The translations under genes were made by a program, and so were the position numbers. A DNA stretch of 64,000 nucleotides, from assembly GCA_020744425.1 (NCBI GenBank), contig JAGMUV010000008.1:1054001-1118000 (forward strand). The letters run 5' to 3'. The notes under the pieces are model-generated. The model had not been told where the DNA came from, did no database searches, and saw nothing but the letters and a program-made list of their open reading frames with translations. The first letter of the stretch is position 1, and each line of letters starts with the position of its first letter. This document shows positions 34,121-45,745 of this stretch, one piece after another. Origin of the DNA: Dactylonectria macrodidyma. Its lineage: Eukaryota > Ascomycota > Sordariomycetes > Hypocreales > Nectriaceae.

Positions 34121-34168
34121 CATGGGTTAGCATGGGTTAGGCTGGGTCGCCTGGGTCGCCTGGGTCGC
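34121..34168 (+). repeat. Two short tandem repeats
   Basis: CATGGGTTAG occurs twice in tandem (34121-34140), followed after one base by CTGGGTCGC three times (34142-34168). They lie about 150 bp upstream of the NACHT gene ATG, so probably in its promoter or leader. Confidence 0.8.
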
Positions 34169-34316
34169 CTTAGCAGCATCCGCCGCCTTATTCAGTAGCG
34201 ATAAGGCAGACAGCAGGCAGAAATATTTCACCGCTCGAATTCTGCCTTTATTATTTCGATCTGTCTTGACTAGCACACACCATTTCGAATCGCTCATCAG
34301 CTGTTGGATTTGCACT

Positions 34317-37300
34317 ATGGCTACGCAACAAGATAGTTCCGACCCAAGAGCCGATACTTCCTTCACCAAAGCCCGCGACCGGTTCTTGGAGTGTCTAGCG
34401 AAGAGCGATAGGGACCAGTACGCCACATGCAGCTCACCGAATGCGCTCATAGACGAAGTTCGAAAATTCGCCAACTTCAAGGACAAATGCCCACGATCCG
34501 CACGAGCCGTCAAGTGTATTACGACCTTCTGTAATCGCTTGGAGCCGTACTTTGAGACGATTGGCATCTTCATTCAATCCCATCCCGAATTTGCAGCTTT
34601 AGCATGGGGTGCTGTGCGACTGATACTCAAGGCTCGTCTAAGCAGAACTATCTCGCTATGTGGGCATTATCGACCTTTAGCTGACATCGGATGGACAGTT
34701 GGCGAGTAACTTTGATGGATTTTTCCAGAAGCTGACCTCGATGCTTTCCGAAATTGGTGACAAGTTGCCACTGTATCAAGAAATTCTACGAGTGTCGCCA
34801 GCAGACGTCAGCGAATCGTTTCGAGATTCCCTAGTCAGGCTGTACGCTGATGTGTTTGACTTTTTCACGGCCGTTGCTCGAGTTTTCACGCAAAAGCCCG
34901 GAGGTAAGTCATGATTCTTTCCCAACCTGCTCGCGACAGGGACAAATGACAGCCTGCAGCTCCCAGGAGGACACCCGCCGTCATCCTCGACCTCATGTGG
35001 ACGCCTTTTGATCGCCGATTCGAGGATTTCAAATCGGGGCTGCAGGCGCATTGTAGGATTCTGGAAGCTGAGCAAGGCCTGATTCAACTGCAAATGACTG
35101 CAGACATCAGGAACTCACAAGTTGACGAGCAGCGTACGGCGTTCAAGGCTCAAGAGATGACACTTAAATCTCTTCAGACATTAAATGAAACCGGATATCA
35201 CCTCAAGCAAGAAGTCAGGGAAGCGAGACACTGTATTCTCAGGCATTTGGCAACCATATCACCAAGATGAGGCTAATTCAGCTGTGTACTTAGTGTCGGA
35301 TACCAACCGTGTAATGTACTGGCTCAACCCCGTCGCCCCCGACTTGGTTCATCGAAATTTTTGGAAGGCCAGTGAAGCGAAGCAGGGTAACACTGCTGAA
35401 TGGATCTTGATTGATCCCCTGTTCACTTCTTGGAAATCAAAAGATTGCTGTGTGAGTGACGATGAGGCAGATGGAAGATGCCTCTGGATTGAAGGTCAGC
35501 TGCAAGCGAGAGGTTGATGCTTTTCTTATGTTCTCAAGTGGCTGACTTCTCACTTTTGTAGGGAATCCTGGCGTAGGAAAAACGGTACTCGCCGCTTCTG
35601 TCCTCGAGAGCCTCCAGAAGGTTTGCACAGGCTCTGCCGGGGATCTCGCCGAGATGATCACCTACTTCTTTTTCTCACATGCAAGCCCGGAGTCAACTTC
35701 GAGATTGAACGCCTACCGCGAGATCCTGTCCCAGATATTTCATGGCTACAAACATGATACTGCAATCTTTGACGCTTTCGTGCTAGCTCGGATGAGCTCG
35801 TCATCATCGATTGCCAGCACAAATGAACTCCTTGAACTCCTCAGCATGTTGGTCTCACGGCACGTGAAGAATTTGAAGTTGCTGCTGGATGGCGTGGATG
35901 AATCGGATGATCCAGATCGCGTTGTCAGGGACATCACAACAGCGCTCAAAGGAACAAGCGCAAGGATTCTTCTCTTCAGTCGGCCGAACGTAAAAGCCCT
36001 TAGAGGTTACACGGGAACAGGCCAATTTGCTTCACTTTCATTGATACGCCGCAACGTCGAGGGAGACATAAGACAGTACTTGTCAGATAAGCTGGCCAAC
36101 CTAGCCGACCGAGGTCTACTCGCGCAACCGCCAACAGAAGACCTCACCAACCACTTGCTTGATTGTGCTAACGGAATGTTCCTATGGGCGCGACTAATGA
36201 TGGACTATGTGGAATCGCCGGCGCTTGGCTCCGCCGAATGTCGAATGGAGGCACTCTGGGGAGCTACTGAGCACGAGGACCTGGAACGGATGTACTTGAG
36301 AATCTTAACCCTGATATCGAAACGGATCAAGCCAGAGAGGGTCCTTGCCCAGAGAATCTTAACGTGGCTCACCTTTCAGCACCGTTCCCTGAACCGCTCG
36401 GAGCTGTGGGAAGTGCTATACAAAGTGAGGGAACCATACGTACCATCTGGTAGAGGTACTACGGAGCTACTATCGCTGCGGGACGCATCTAACTTCGACG
36501 ACGCAGTCATTATCCTATGCTGTAGCTTGGTCGAGCGTATAGGAGACGGATATCGACTCATCCATTACACTGCGACAGAATTCTTGCGAGATCCCCAGGC
36601 ATGGGGTTCCGACAGCACCCCATCTCAACAACTCGTCAGACCAGCACAGTCGCATGCGGCACTGGCCGAGCAATGCCTCACGTATCTCGTCTCTCGAGTT
36701 CCAAGCGGGCCGCTATCTGGTGACAAACGGTGGGGAGTACCGGTTGAGACTTGCCGTTCGATGATACCGTTTTCCAGCTATGCGGCTCTCTATTGGGTAA
36801 AGCACACCAGACTGGCTCTACTAAGTCAACGCTCTTCACTGGAGGCCACAATGACATTTATGTCCAATTTCCTTTCTAAAAAACCCGGCATAAGCGCTTG
36901 GGTTGAACTACTATATACCTTCGCATCTCGGGAACAGATCCTGAGCATCATCACGGAACTACGTGAACTTGCAGATCTCCTACGGCCTGAAGCGTCTTCA
37001 CTTTGTAAGCTTCCTGATCTGGGTGTTAGAGCAGCCGCGCTAGCTCGAGACATGGCCTCTCTGAACAACCACTGGGGCGACACGCTTATCAGACAGCCAT
37101 ACTACATTTGGAATGACGTGACAGCGTTCGAGCAGTCGACATCTTTCGCACCGAACTCTAGCGTGTTTCTGCATTCCTTCGCTCCTAAAGGCAGCATTCG
37201 CGCCCATCTTAGCGCCAAGCCGCTGTTTAGTATCTCACGAGTTAACGCTTTTGATGAGACCTTAGGAGTGTTGAGTGTCTGGCCGCCAAGGTGAGTTCAC

Positions 37301-38847
37301 CCCTGATTTGTGATAGTACTGGGGTATCTAACGTGTGTTGAATATGTAGATCTTTCGACAAAGGCTGGCGTCATTGGTTGGCCAGCGGCGGTTCAGGTGA
37401 AATAGATGATACCACTCACTGGGAAGCCCGTTTGGAAATATGGAGCGTTGGAAGTAATCAGAAAACACTCGACGATATCCGATTCCAGGTCGACCCCCGG
37501 GACGTTCGCGAACATTACAAAGGTAGCGGTCAGTTGCTACAATCTGGTTTCGCGGATGAAATGGCTATGTCATTTCCAGCAGCTATCAGCGGCCGACTAG
37601 ACTACGTGGTTATCCTCAACTCCCTTTACTTCATCAACCGAGGGGCCGGTGATGCATCCAAGGTTCAGCGCACGTATCTTCCCGCCTTCGAAAACCCGGC
37701 CGTGTGCAACTCGACATTGCAATCTATGACATATTCATACTCCTACGAGATTAGCGAGAACGGCTTGTACCTGGGCCTAGGCGCTTCCAAATCGTGGATG
37801 AGCCGTTCGTCATTCCATACAACTAGTTCCCTCTTCATGTTTCGAATTATCAGGTCGTGCAATGCTTGCGAATTCATCACAACGACTAGCGTGGGTACTT
37901 CGGATTTCAAGTTTCATCCACAACTACCTATTGTCATTATCCGCTCAATTGCATCCTCAAATACGGCACAATTAACGCTGTGGCTGTTCGATCCTGAAAC
38001 CCATCACTCTCTGACACTGCCAAATGACGCGAAAGATTTCCCCAATCAGCAAGATTTTCTTGAACCTATTCATCCTATCTCAAGATACTTTGACGGCTCT
38101 TTCGAATTTTCTGCTTGTGGGAGAAACGTCATTGTCAGACCGAAAAGCTATCTTTCAATGGTCGTTTCAGTGGAGTCCAGCCACCTCTATCAAAAGGCTG
38201 CTTGTCACCGGCAGGATCAGAACGGCCTCGAGGCACATGCTTCGATAGGGAAACCTATCCCCAGTTCCCCTCAAGATACCAGCACGGCCTCATCAGCAAT
38301 CTCGGCTCTGAGCAGTACGGCGGTCCTAACCAAATCGGCCAGTCATTACAGTCAGGACCTCGTTGTTGCATCGGCTGAGGGGCGGTATGAAGTCACTTTA
38401 GAGCACAGGGGGAAATCCAAATCGGTTCAAGTGGCAATGGCAGGTCCTAATCACATGGCCAAAACCCATCTTCTATCGGTACCAGATACTTGGGCCGACA
38501 TTGGGAATGGTGTCAAACCTTGCATCATTACACAGGACAATTCCGAGTGCTCTCCAAACTTTTCTGTTCTTCTGACACAGGAGCCAAAGCATTTCTACAA
38601 CCCATCAGGGCCCAGAGATTTTCATGTCCCGGCATTGATACAGAAAGACATGACAGCTTTGCTCCCATCTACTCACACAGTATACAACGCCAAAAATCCG
38701 TCCCGGAAGCGTCTGGCGGTGGCTGATGATAATTACGATGGCTCTGACTCCAACAAAGTTAGAAGACTGCATCAGAAGGCTCTCCCTGTTTCATACGGGT
38801 GGTATATTTACACCATGGATGAGCGTGACGAAGGACAGCCTCCTTAG
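34317..38847 (+). CDS. STAND protein: DUF7708-type N-terminus plus NACHT-like NTPase
   Basis: Six exons: 34317-34631, 34699-34903, 34960-35232, 35282-35494, 35562-37290, 37350-38847; 1410 residues. The N-terminus carries the DUF7708 signature (HPEFAALAWGAVRLILK joined to LASNFDGFF). The nucleotide-binding domain has P-loop GNPGVGKT (336-343), Walker B LKLLLDGVDES (~438) and a sensor RILLFSRPN. A winged-helix-like region follows. The last ~500 residues lack obvious WD40, ankyrin or TPR repeats but have beta-rich spacing and may form a divergent propeller. Intron 1 appears to be GC-AG (AAG|GCTCGT, branch GCTGAC, CAG). The intron at 35233-35281 was chosen to restore frame and is the least certain. 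Such proteins act as NLR-like switches in fungal non-self recognition and cell death; this role is inferred from family. Confidence 0.8.
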
Positions 38848-39002
38848 AGTTCGCTGCACTTCAATACAGGCTTTCCCAGCTACAGCAGGCTACATTAATC
38901 TTGAATGCAGTAGATGGCTTCAGCGCGATTTCAATACATCTTTTTTTTTGGACCAGTCCCTGTAGATTCTACCAGGGACAAGACAAATTTTGTGCGTATT
39001 CT

Positions 39003-40750
39003 CTAGCGCCTTGAGTCGACTAAACTTGGAATAATAACATTTTGATGCTTTGAGACGGCTGAGAGCTTCCAACGCAGCAATGTGAAACTCAAGCGCTCAA
39101 ATGTATAGGCATCACTAGTGGTAACCCACGTTGACTCTCTGAGGGCAACCTTCTCATCCTCTGGCGAATTGGCGTCTGTGGCCACAAATTTCTCACCGCC
39201 CATGGTGAAAACTTGCACTTCGATACCCTTTTCGACGCCGGCCAATTGCGTCGAGAAACTTTTCGCCTCGTCCGAGTTGACGACGGCCAGGTTCATCCAC
39301 CCATCTTCATCGACAGCAGCGCTGACGTCGAGTTTGGGCACTGTACAAGTGGTCTCAACCCACTCGGGAAAAGTCTTGCCTTGATACGCTCCCGTTCGCA
39401 CGTGCACAGCGACCGACTTTCCGCGCATATACTTGGAGAAGAGCAGCAGCGGGAAGTACGTCGTCTGCTTCCAGACGCCCTCGGGTGTTGTCATCAGCGG
39501 CGCAATCACGTTGACGCTTTGCGCGATCGTCGCCATGCCCAGGTCCTTGCAGTTTCGGATGAAGACGTTAAGCCAGATAGCCACGGCTAGGCCGTCACTC
39601 AGGTTATATCGCTCCTCAGCACCCTTGTTTCCAGGTGCCCGTTCAGGGTCCCAAACGTTCCACTCGTCAAAGCAGATGGTTGGACGCTGCTTGCTCTTAG
39701 GCCGGGTACTGATGAGCTCCACGTCTGGGAACGGCGACAGGTCAAACTCGCATCGGGCGAGGTCGATGAGCGACGAGCATACTTGGATGGCACGTTCGGC
39801 GGCGTACACGGAAGAGATGTTTAAGTCGTGACCTTTACCCATTGAATAATAGTGGATGGAGTGCATGTCGACCGATTTGATGCACTGCTGGAGGACATAT
39901 CTGTCCCAGTCTGAGTAACCGTCTTTGCCACAGAGGATAAGCGTGATTGACGGGTCAAGAAGTTTTAGGGCTGAAAATTATTGTTAGCAGCTGTAGATGC
40001 TTCCGTTGGGAATAATTTACCTCGCGCCCATTGAATGGCCTTTTTGGCATAATCCTCCTTGGAATGCTGCTCAACTTGCCTGCGTTTGTGAGTGATTTGT
40101 AAATGATTCTGCGAAGGAGAAGGCATACCATGGTCCCCACATTTCGTTCCCAAGAGCCCAATACTTGACATTGTACGGCTGTTCGTGGCCATTTTTCCGT
40201 CTCAGGTCCGCATAGTGTGTGCTCTTACTACTATTACAATACTCCAGCCACGCAAGCGCGTCCTCCAAAGTCCCAGTCCCCATGTTCAAGCACAGATACG
40301 GCTCAGCGCCGACGACGCTACACCAGGCCATGAATTCGTCGGTGCCAAACGTGTTGGGCTCGATGCCCTCCCAGGCGAGCTCGGGCCGGGTTGGACGCTT
40401 GTCCTTGGGCCCGATGCCATCCTGCCAGCGGTACGAGGCGCAGAAGTTGCCGCCGGGGTAGCGGACGACGGGGACTTGGAGCTCTTTGAAGCAGGAGATG
40501 ACGTCGGTGCGGAAACCGTTGTCGTCTGATAATCCATTGGGGTTCTCAGGTTCATAGAGACCGCCGTAGATGCATCGGCCCATGTGTCTGGAAGAATTAG
40601 TACTTGTACAAATGGCCAGGCATGCAGCTCAACTCACTCGGTGAAGCCGCCATATATCAGAGGATTGATGTCGCTGACTGTGTTCTCAGGGTTGAAAGAG
40701 ATTGAGGGAGACGACTCGTCCTCTTTGGAGATGACCGTAATTGAAGCCAT
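39003..40750 (-). CDS. Alpha-L-arabinofuranosidase, GH51
   Basis: Exons 40750-40638, 40587-40129, 40079-40021 and 39970-39003 (introns 49-50 bp, GT-AG) encode 532 residues. Family text is unmistakable: NPLIYGGFTEHMGRCIYGG, VRYPGGNF, YWALGNEMWG (acid/base Glu near 186) and CFDEWNVW (nucleophile Glu near 313). It releases terminal arabinose from arabinan and arabinoxylan fragments. There is no signal peptide (MASITVISKEDESS), so the enzyme is probably intracellular and works on imported oligosaccharides. It is the first gene of a cluster with a Zn2Cys6 regulator and a sugar transporter. Its promoter holds three CGG-N6/7-CGG motifs (40949-41007). The gene is intact. Confidence 0.95.
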
Positions 40751-40948
40751 TATGTTGTGAAAGTGATGTCTTTGGGAGCGTGAGTTGTGACAATAGGGGA
40801 GAGGCAAGCGTCGGACAGAAGCCCTTTAAAGTATTGATGACCCTTTAATGAAGGATATTGATTCATGAATCCCTTAATACGAAGCCTAGCTGTCGGCTGA
40901 CTTCTCTCTACAGAATCCCGATGAAGCTGCTAGACCGGCGCCAAACCT

Positions 40949-41007
40949 CCGATACCTCCGAAAGTGGGCCGGGGAATATCGGTGTGGGGCCTGTCGGGGA
41001 GTATCGG
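40949..41007. promoter_or_regulatory. Three CGG-N6/7-CGG motifs in the GH51 promoter
   Basis: CGGGGAATATCGG (40970-40982) and CGGGGAGTATCGG (40995-41007) lie on the plus strand. The related CGGAGGTATCGG lies on the minus strand at 40949-40960. All are about 200-260 bp upstream of the arabinofuranosidase ATG. Paired CGG half-sites are the classic target of dimeric Zn2Cys6 proteins. An exact copy of the second motif lies in the transporter/regulator promoter. Confidence 0.6.
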
Positions 41008-41126
41008 GGTTCCACTTTTATGGCGTCCGCAAACCCCGGCATCAACGTACGGCACGGCGCGCTCATGACTCGACAAACCACGGGATTTGCTCTTGATCCT
41101 TGAATAATTAATCGACATATTGAAAA

Positions 41127-43270
41127 CTAGCTTTGCTGCCCCTGCTCGACCATTGACACAAGATGCTTCAGCCGCGCCAATAACAAGCCTAGATCAGGGC
41201 TCTCCGGTTCCCAGTACTCAATAACCTCAAACAGCCTCCCCGCGCGTCGCTCCCACCCTTCCGGTAATAGCTCTGCTAGGCTCGGCTCTGTCTGAGCCCG
41301 CAGTGCCACGGCCAGCAGCTGGAGCAGGCTACGAGAACATGTCCGGAGCATCAGCCACGTCCCCTGGTGCCGGTGCCAGAAGCCCTCCTCGCAGAGCGTC
41401 AGCCGGTACACGGCGTTGAAGAGCGCTGAGCGAGCGGCGGAAAGCGTGTACGGACCCAAATCGCTCACCTTCTCGCAGGCTACGGCGCGGACGGCGGGGA
41501 AGTAGAGCACGTCGAGGATATCTACCAGATGCGACCTGAGAATACCTCGTAGCGCATCGCCCGTGGCTTCGTTGGCATCTCTAGGAAATCTCATCGATGG
41601 CGGCAGCATGTCCTTCCACGTTTCCAACTTGGCCTTGTACCGTTCCACATCAGCGCGGTAGCCATCTTCGCCCTCGGTCGTCCACCAGCTCGTCGTGTAA
41701 TACCACGAGTCGGCCCAGTAGCGCGACGAGAGGGCCTCGTTCATGATGCGACGCAACGCAATCTCGGCCAGGTAGAAGAACCAGCCAATCTCGAGACGGT
41801 CCCGCTCGCGCTGGGCAGCTGATTCCGAGCGCGTGGGGCCCCCCGTCAACTGACTTGGGCTGGGTGGAGATGGATACACGTGGTAGTATTGCATCTCATT
41901 GAGGCTCGATCCCGGTAGTCCCAGCTCGGTTCTGAGTTCCCTGTCTGTTGTTAATAATCCCCGAGGGTCTGGGGAAGAAGAACCCTCACAATTCGCTCTT
42001 TAGGCAGCTCCAGTAGAGGCTCTCCTCCATATTCTGCTCACTGTCACCCCGGGGCATCTCGACAGCCACCGATGATTGGCTATCCATGGCCTCGCGCGTA
42101 TGCCCTCTGGCAGCAAGCCATCCCACGCACTGCGTACCAGCCTGAGAGAATGCCTTCCATGCAGCCATGATGCGAAACGTCGTCATGAGATATACGGCTG
42201 TCAGGAAGCTGCATTGTACGGCGATGAGCGAGTTACTATGGAACAGCATACCAATACGCCGCTGCGCCATCTGAAAGTACAGCTCGGCGCGTCTGAGCCG
42301 CTCAGGGCGTCTGGAAAAGCCAGGTTCGCGCTCGAGCTCTACCGGTGGCGAGAGCACGCTGACGGCGCAGATGAGCAGCTTGTAGAGTTAGTCGAGGTTA
42401 AACAGGGGAGTGCACTATGCTTACTACGAGGCATGTCGCTCCATCCCACCGTAGGCCCGTTTCCGAGATGTCTCTCACACGGTTCCACAACTGATCGACG
42501 TCGAAGATGGGATTCTTGATGTGATTTGTAGCAAGAAAATTTTCTACCAGTTGGTGTATCACTTCAGGGTCGAGGTCGAAGATGCCATCCCCGGTTGCGG
42601 CTTGGAGTTGGCCTCCGTCGTGTCCGAGACTAGACGTGAGAGAAGGGTGTTGCTTAATCTTGAAGACGGGCCATCGGAGGAGGCTCTCGACTTTCATCTC
42701 AGAGCTTCGTGTGACGACATCAGCAGCGGGTGGGCGGTCGCTGTCGGGTTGAGCTGTATTAGAAGGTCCGGCTTGACTACCGATATCTGGAACCTCAAAG
42801 TCAGAAACATCATGGTCTTCATTCACCGAGGCCAGGAGTGGTTGTGGCACTGCGTTGCTCAGTGAATTCTGGTTTCGATTCAGCAGGGCCGTGATGTTCT
42901 GCTCCATCTCGCCTAGCCTCTGTAAAATTGCTAAACTGCCTCTGTCGAGCTTCGAATGATCCAAGGGCGCGTCATCCGGATACACACAAGCACCCCCAGT
43001 CGCCGCGCAGAAGCCGCAGACCGGTCGCTTGTTGTCGCACTTTGTCTTGCGGCCGCGACACACGAGACAGGCCGTGCCGGCACGCCTCCGGGCGTATGAA
43101 GCAGACTCGCGCGAAGCGGGGCCGGCTCCCGGGGATGGACCGGAGGTTGAGGCCGGGGAAACAGTGTCAGTCTGGTTGGGCCGTGGCATGGTAAAGGCCG
43201 CGGGCATGGGGTCCGAGAGGAGGTTGGCCAGCAAGGGTTCCATTGCCGGGCCTCGGCGAAAGCCAGCCAT
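41127..43270 (-). CDS. Zn2Cys6 transcription factor of the arabinofuranosidase cluster
   Basis: Exons 43270-42425, 42378-41990 and 41940-41127 (introns 46 and 49 bp) encode 682 residues. The zinc cluster is complete, C-x2-C-x6-C-x6-C-x2-C-x6-C at residues 68-95, preceded by a basic YARRRAGTA. A fungal-specific transcription factor domain follows: NPIFDVDQLW, RWDGATCLVLLICAV, then LYWSCLKSELELRTELGLPG, all typical of the fungal_trans family. It should act in the nucleus as a DNA-binding regulator. Its position between the GH51 gene and the divergent sugar transporter, plus shared CGG motifs, suggests that it controls both. Sugar and polysaccharide regulators of this type often bind paired CGG sites. 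The gene is intact. Confidence 0.92.
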
Positions 43271-43861
43271 TTGTGTGCGGGCGAGACAACGACTTGTTTG
43301 GTGTCTGCGTCTGCGTCGTCACTGTCTCAGGCTCGGATTGAAGCGGTTGGCTATACTCTGGGTATTCTCGTCATGCAGGGCACAAACCGGCTGAACAGTT
43401 CATGGAACGTGTCACCAGAACACGCCGTGATCAAGATTCCCGCACCACCCTAGACGCTTCGAATTCCCACTCTCTCCAACTGTGGGGATCATGGCCCAGC
43501 TTCAGTCCAGCTAAGGTCAATCCTAGCGCGGCACTACGAATCCGTCTCCACACCGATACTCCCCGATGTCCCTAACGGATCCGCGTATTTGGACCTAGTC
43601 TTTGCAATGTCACCTGAGGGAAAACGAATCCCGCGTGGTGGAGATGGAGACGACAAGGTGGTCTGCTTTCTGGGGTCCCCAGGTTGGAGACCCCGGATTC
43701 GGAACCGGTGATCTGGGTTTGTGGGATTGGAGCTGAGCAGACGGTTCATAGAGTTCCCGATGCGCATAAATAGCTGCAAGGTCCAGCTTGCTTCTGGTTC
43801 TTGATCTGCACCAACCAGTCACTTCTCATCCTTTCCTGGAGTTACTGCTTCTTCCTTCATC
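43271..43861. promoter_or_regulatory. Divergent promoter of regulator and sugar transporter
   Basis: 591 bp separate the two start codons. It contains the cluster motif on the minus strand at 43553-43565. Possible CreA sites (SYGGRG) are GTGGGG at 43482-43487 and CTGGGG at 43670-43675. A TATA-like ATAAATA at 43766-43772 lies about 90 bp upstream of the transporter ATG. Confidence 0.5.
43553..43565 (-). promoter_or_regulatory. CGG-N7-CGG motif, exact copy of the GH51 promoter motif
   Basis: On the minus strand it reads CGGGGAGTATCGG, identical to 40995-41007. The next bases, TGTGG, match those following the copy at 40970. It is the candidate operator of the cluster regulator. Confidence 0.6.
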
Positions 43862-45509
43862 ATGGATCTTCATCAGTCCAACGACAAAGACGCCGAAGGC
43901 GCCCAACACATTCACGATGCCACAGCCGACCTTGGCCACATCGCCAACAACCAAGAACACGACCTCAGCGCCATCCAAGCCATTCGAACCCGGCCGCTAT
44001 CCTTTGCCTGGGCCTTTTTCGCCGTTATAACCTGCCTACTTGTCTCCTTCGAGGGTCAAGCAGCCGGTATGGTTCTGAGCATCCCCGGCTTCCGCAAGGA
44101 CTTTGGCAAGGAGTATGACGGCTCCTACGTCCTCGATGCTGACTGGCAGTCTGCGTTTTACGGCGGCCCGATTGCGAGCTCTATCGTTGGCACTTTTGGC
44201 GCTGGATACTTGGCTGATAAGTTTGGGCGCAAGCCTTTGACCATTGGTGCTATTGCTGTGTCCTTTGTGGCTATTGCTATTGAGTTTATCGCCACTACCA
44301 ATGCCCAGTTCTTTGGTGGCAAGTTCCTCAACGGCTTCGTAGCCGGTACACTTCTGTCCGTGTGCATCACCTACATCGGCGAGGTAAAGCTCCCGCTCCA
44401 AGCATCTAACTATGCAGTTCCTGACTCTTGTCTTCTAGGTTACTCCCCTTGCTCTACGTGGCATCATGACTTGCCTTACTGCCCTCATGATGACGCTAGG
44501 CCCTCTCACCGCCGCCATCATCGTCGACAAGACCGGAAACTACGAGACCCGCTGGTCCTATCGCGCCGTCTTCTGTGCGCAATTCGGCTTCGCTGCCGTC
44601 AGCGCTATCTTCGCACCCTTTATGCCCGAATCTCCTACGTGGCTGCTTAGCGTCGGCAAGGACGAACAGGCAGCGAAATCTCTGCGTCGTCTTGGTTACA
44701 CCGGACCTGATCTCGATATGCGGGCATCCCAGCTCAAGGTCATGCTCGAAGAGGCTAGAGAAGAGGCTGCTGGTGCGACTTATATCGACTGCTTCCGCCG
44801 TTCTAATCTGCGACGTACCATTGTTTCCATCATGCCCCTGGCAATTCAGGCTCTTAGTGGTGTCTTCTTCATCGCTTCATATGGAACTTACTATATCCAG
44901 CTTGCTGGATATAGCACCTCCGCCAGCTTCAAGCTACAGATTGCTCAGCACGGTATATCGATGGCTGGTAACATCTGCTCGTGGTATCTGATCGATCACG
45001 TCGGCCGCCGTCCTCTGACTCTCTGGGGCACCGTGTCCGTCACCGTCATTCTGCTCATCTGCGCCAGTCTCGCGACTGAGGGCTCTCCTGGAGCCATTAA
45101 GGGATCCGTGGCCTTCATCATGATCTACAACTTCTTCTACAACGTTTCCATCGGCGCGACCGCCTACACGCTTCTCTGCGAGGTAGCCACGTCCAAGCTG
45201 CGCGTCAAGACCATCTCCATTGGAGTGGCCACACAATACACCATCTACTGCGTGTGGGCATTTGTCATCCCCTACCTCTTCAACCCCGACCAGGCCAACC
45301 TCGGCGCCAAGACTGCGTACCTGTTTGGCGGGATTGGAGTCCTCTGTGTCGTGTATTTATGGTTCTACCAGCCCGAGACAGCCGGCCGAAGCTTCGAGGA
45401 GCTGGATGAAATGTTTAGAAAGGGCATCAGTGTTCAAGAGTTTGCCAACTACAAGACCGAGGTTGAAGTGAAAGGTGAAGAGGCAAAGGCCGATGAGGCA
45501 GGGAACTAG
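43862..45509 (+). CDS. MFS sugar transporter (sugar porter family)
   Basis: Exons 43862-44383 and 44439-45509 (55-bp intron, GTAAAG...TAG, in phase) encode 530 residues with 12 predicted membrane segments. Sugar-porter motifs are present: GYLADKFGRKP after TM2, the PESPTWLL motif, DHVGRRPL in the second half and PETAGRSFEELDEMF at the end. It should be a proton-coupled sugar importer of the plasma membrane. The sugar cannot be read from the sequence; context with a cytosolic arabinofuranosidase suggests an arabinose-containing oligosaccharide or a pentose. It is divergent from the Zn2Cys6 regulator. The start ATG lies about 90 bp after a TATA-like box. The gene is intact. Confidence 0.92.
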
Positions 45510-45579
45510 GGGATTGGGAACATGAATTTATTTGTGAAGAATGGTCTGATTTAAGTTGACGGTAGTTACGGAGACTTGA

Positions 45580-45740
45580 GTAGCACCTCTAGTTTCATGA
45601 TCTATTCTCGAATCAATACTGTTGTTTTTATATACTAAAAGACTAAGCTTTCTCAAGATAGTAATTACTGCGTCTCCACGCTAACTCACTTCACATCTCC
45701 GTCATAATGAGTCATTTACGCTCGCAAGTTTGAATATTTA
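45580..45740 (+). repeat. Flanking direct repeat A
   Basis: It shares an ordered set of blocks with 47767-47920: GTAGC-CCT, TTTCA, TCAATACT/CCAATACT, TAAAAGACT, CCACGCTAAC, CATAATGAGTCATTTAC and GAATATTTA. It begins about 70 bp after the transporter stop and ends 5 bp before the stop of the next minus-strand gene. Confidence 0.7.
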
Positions 45741-45745
45741 CTTGC

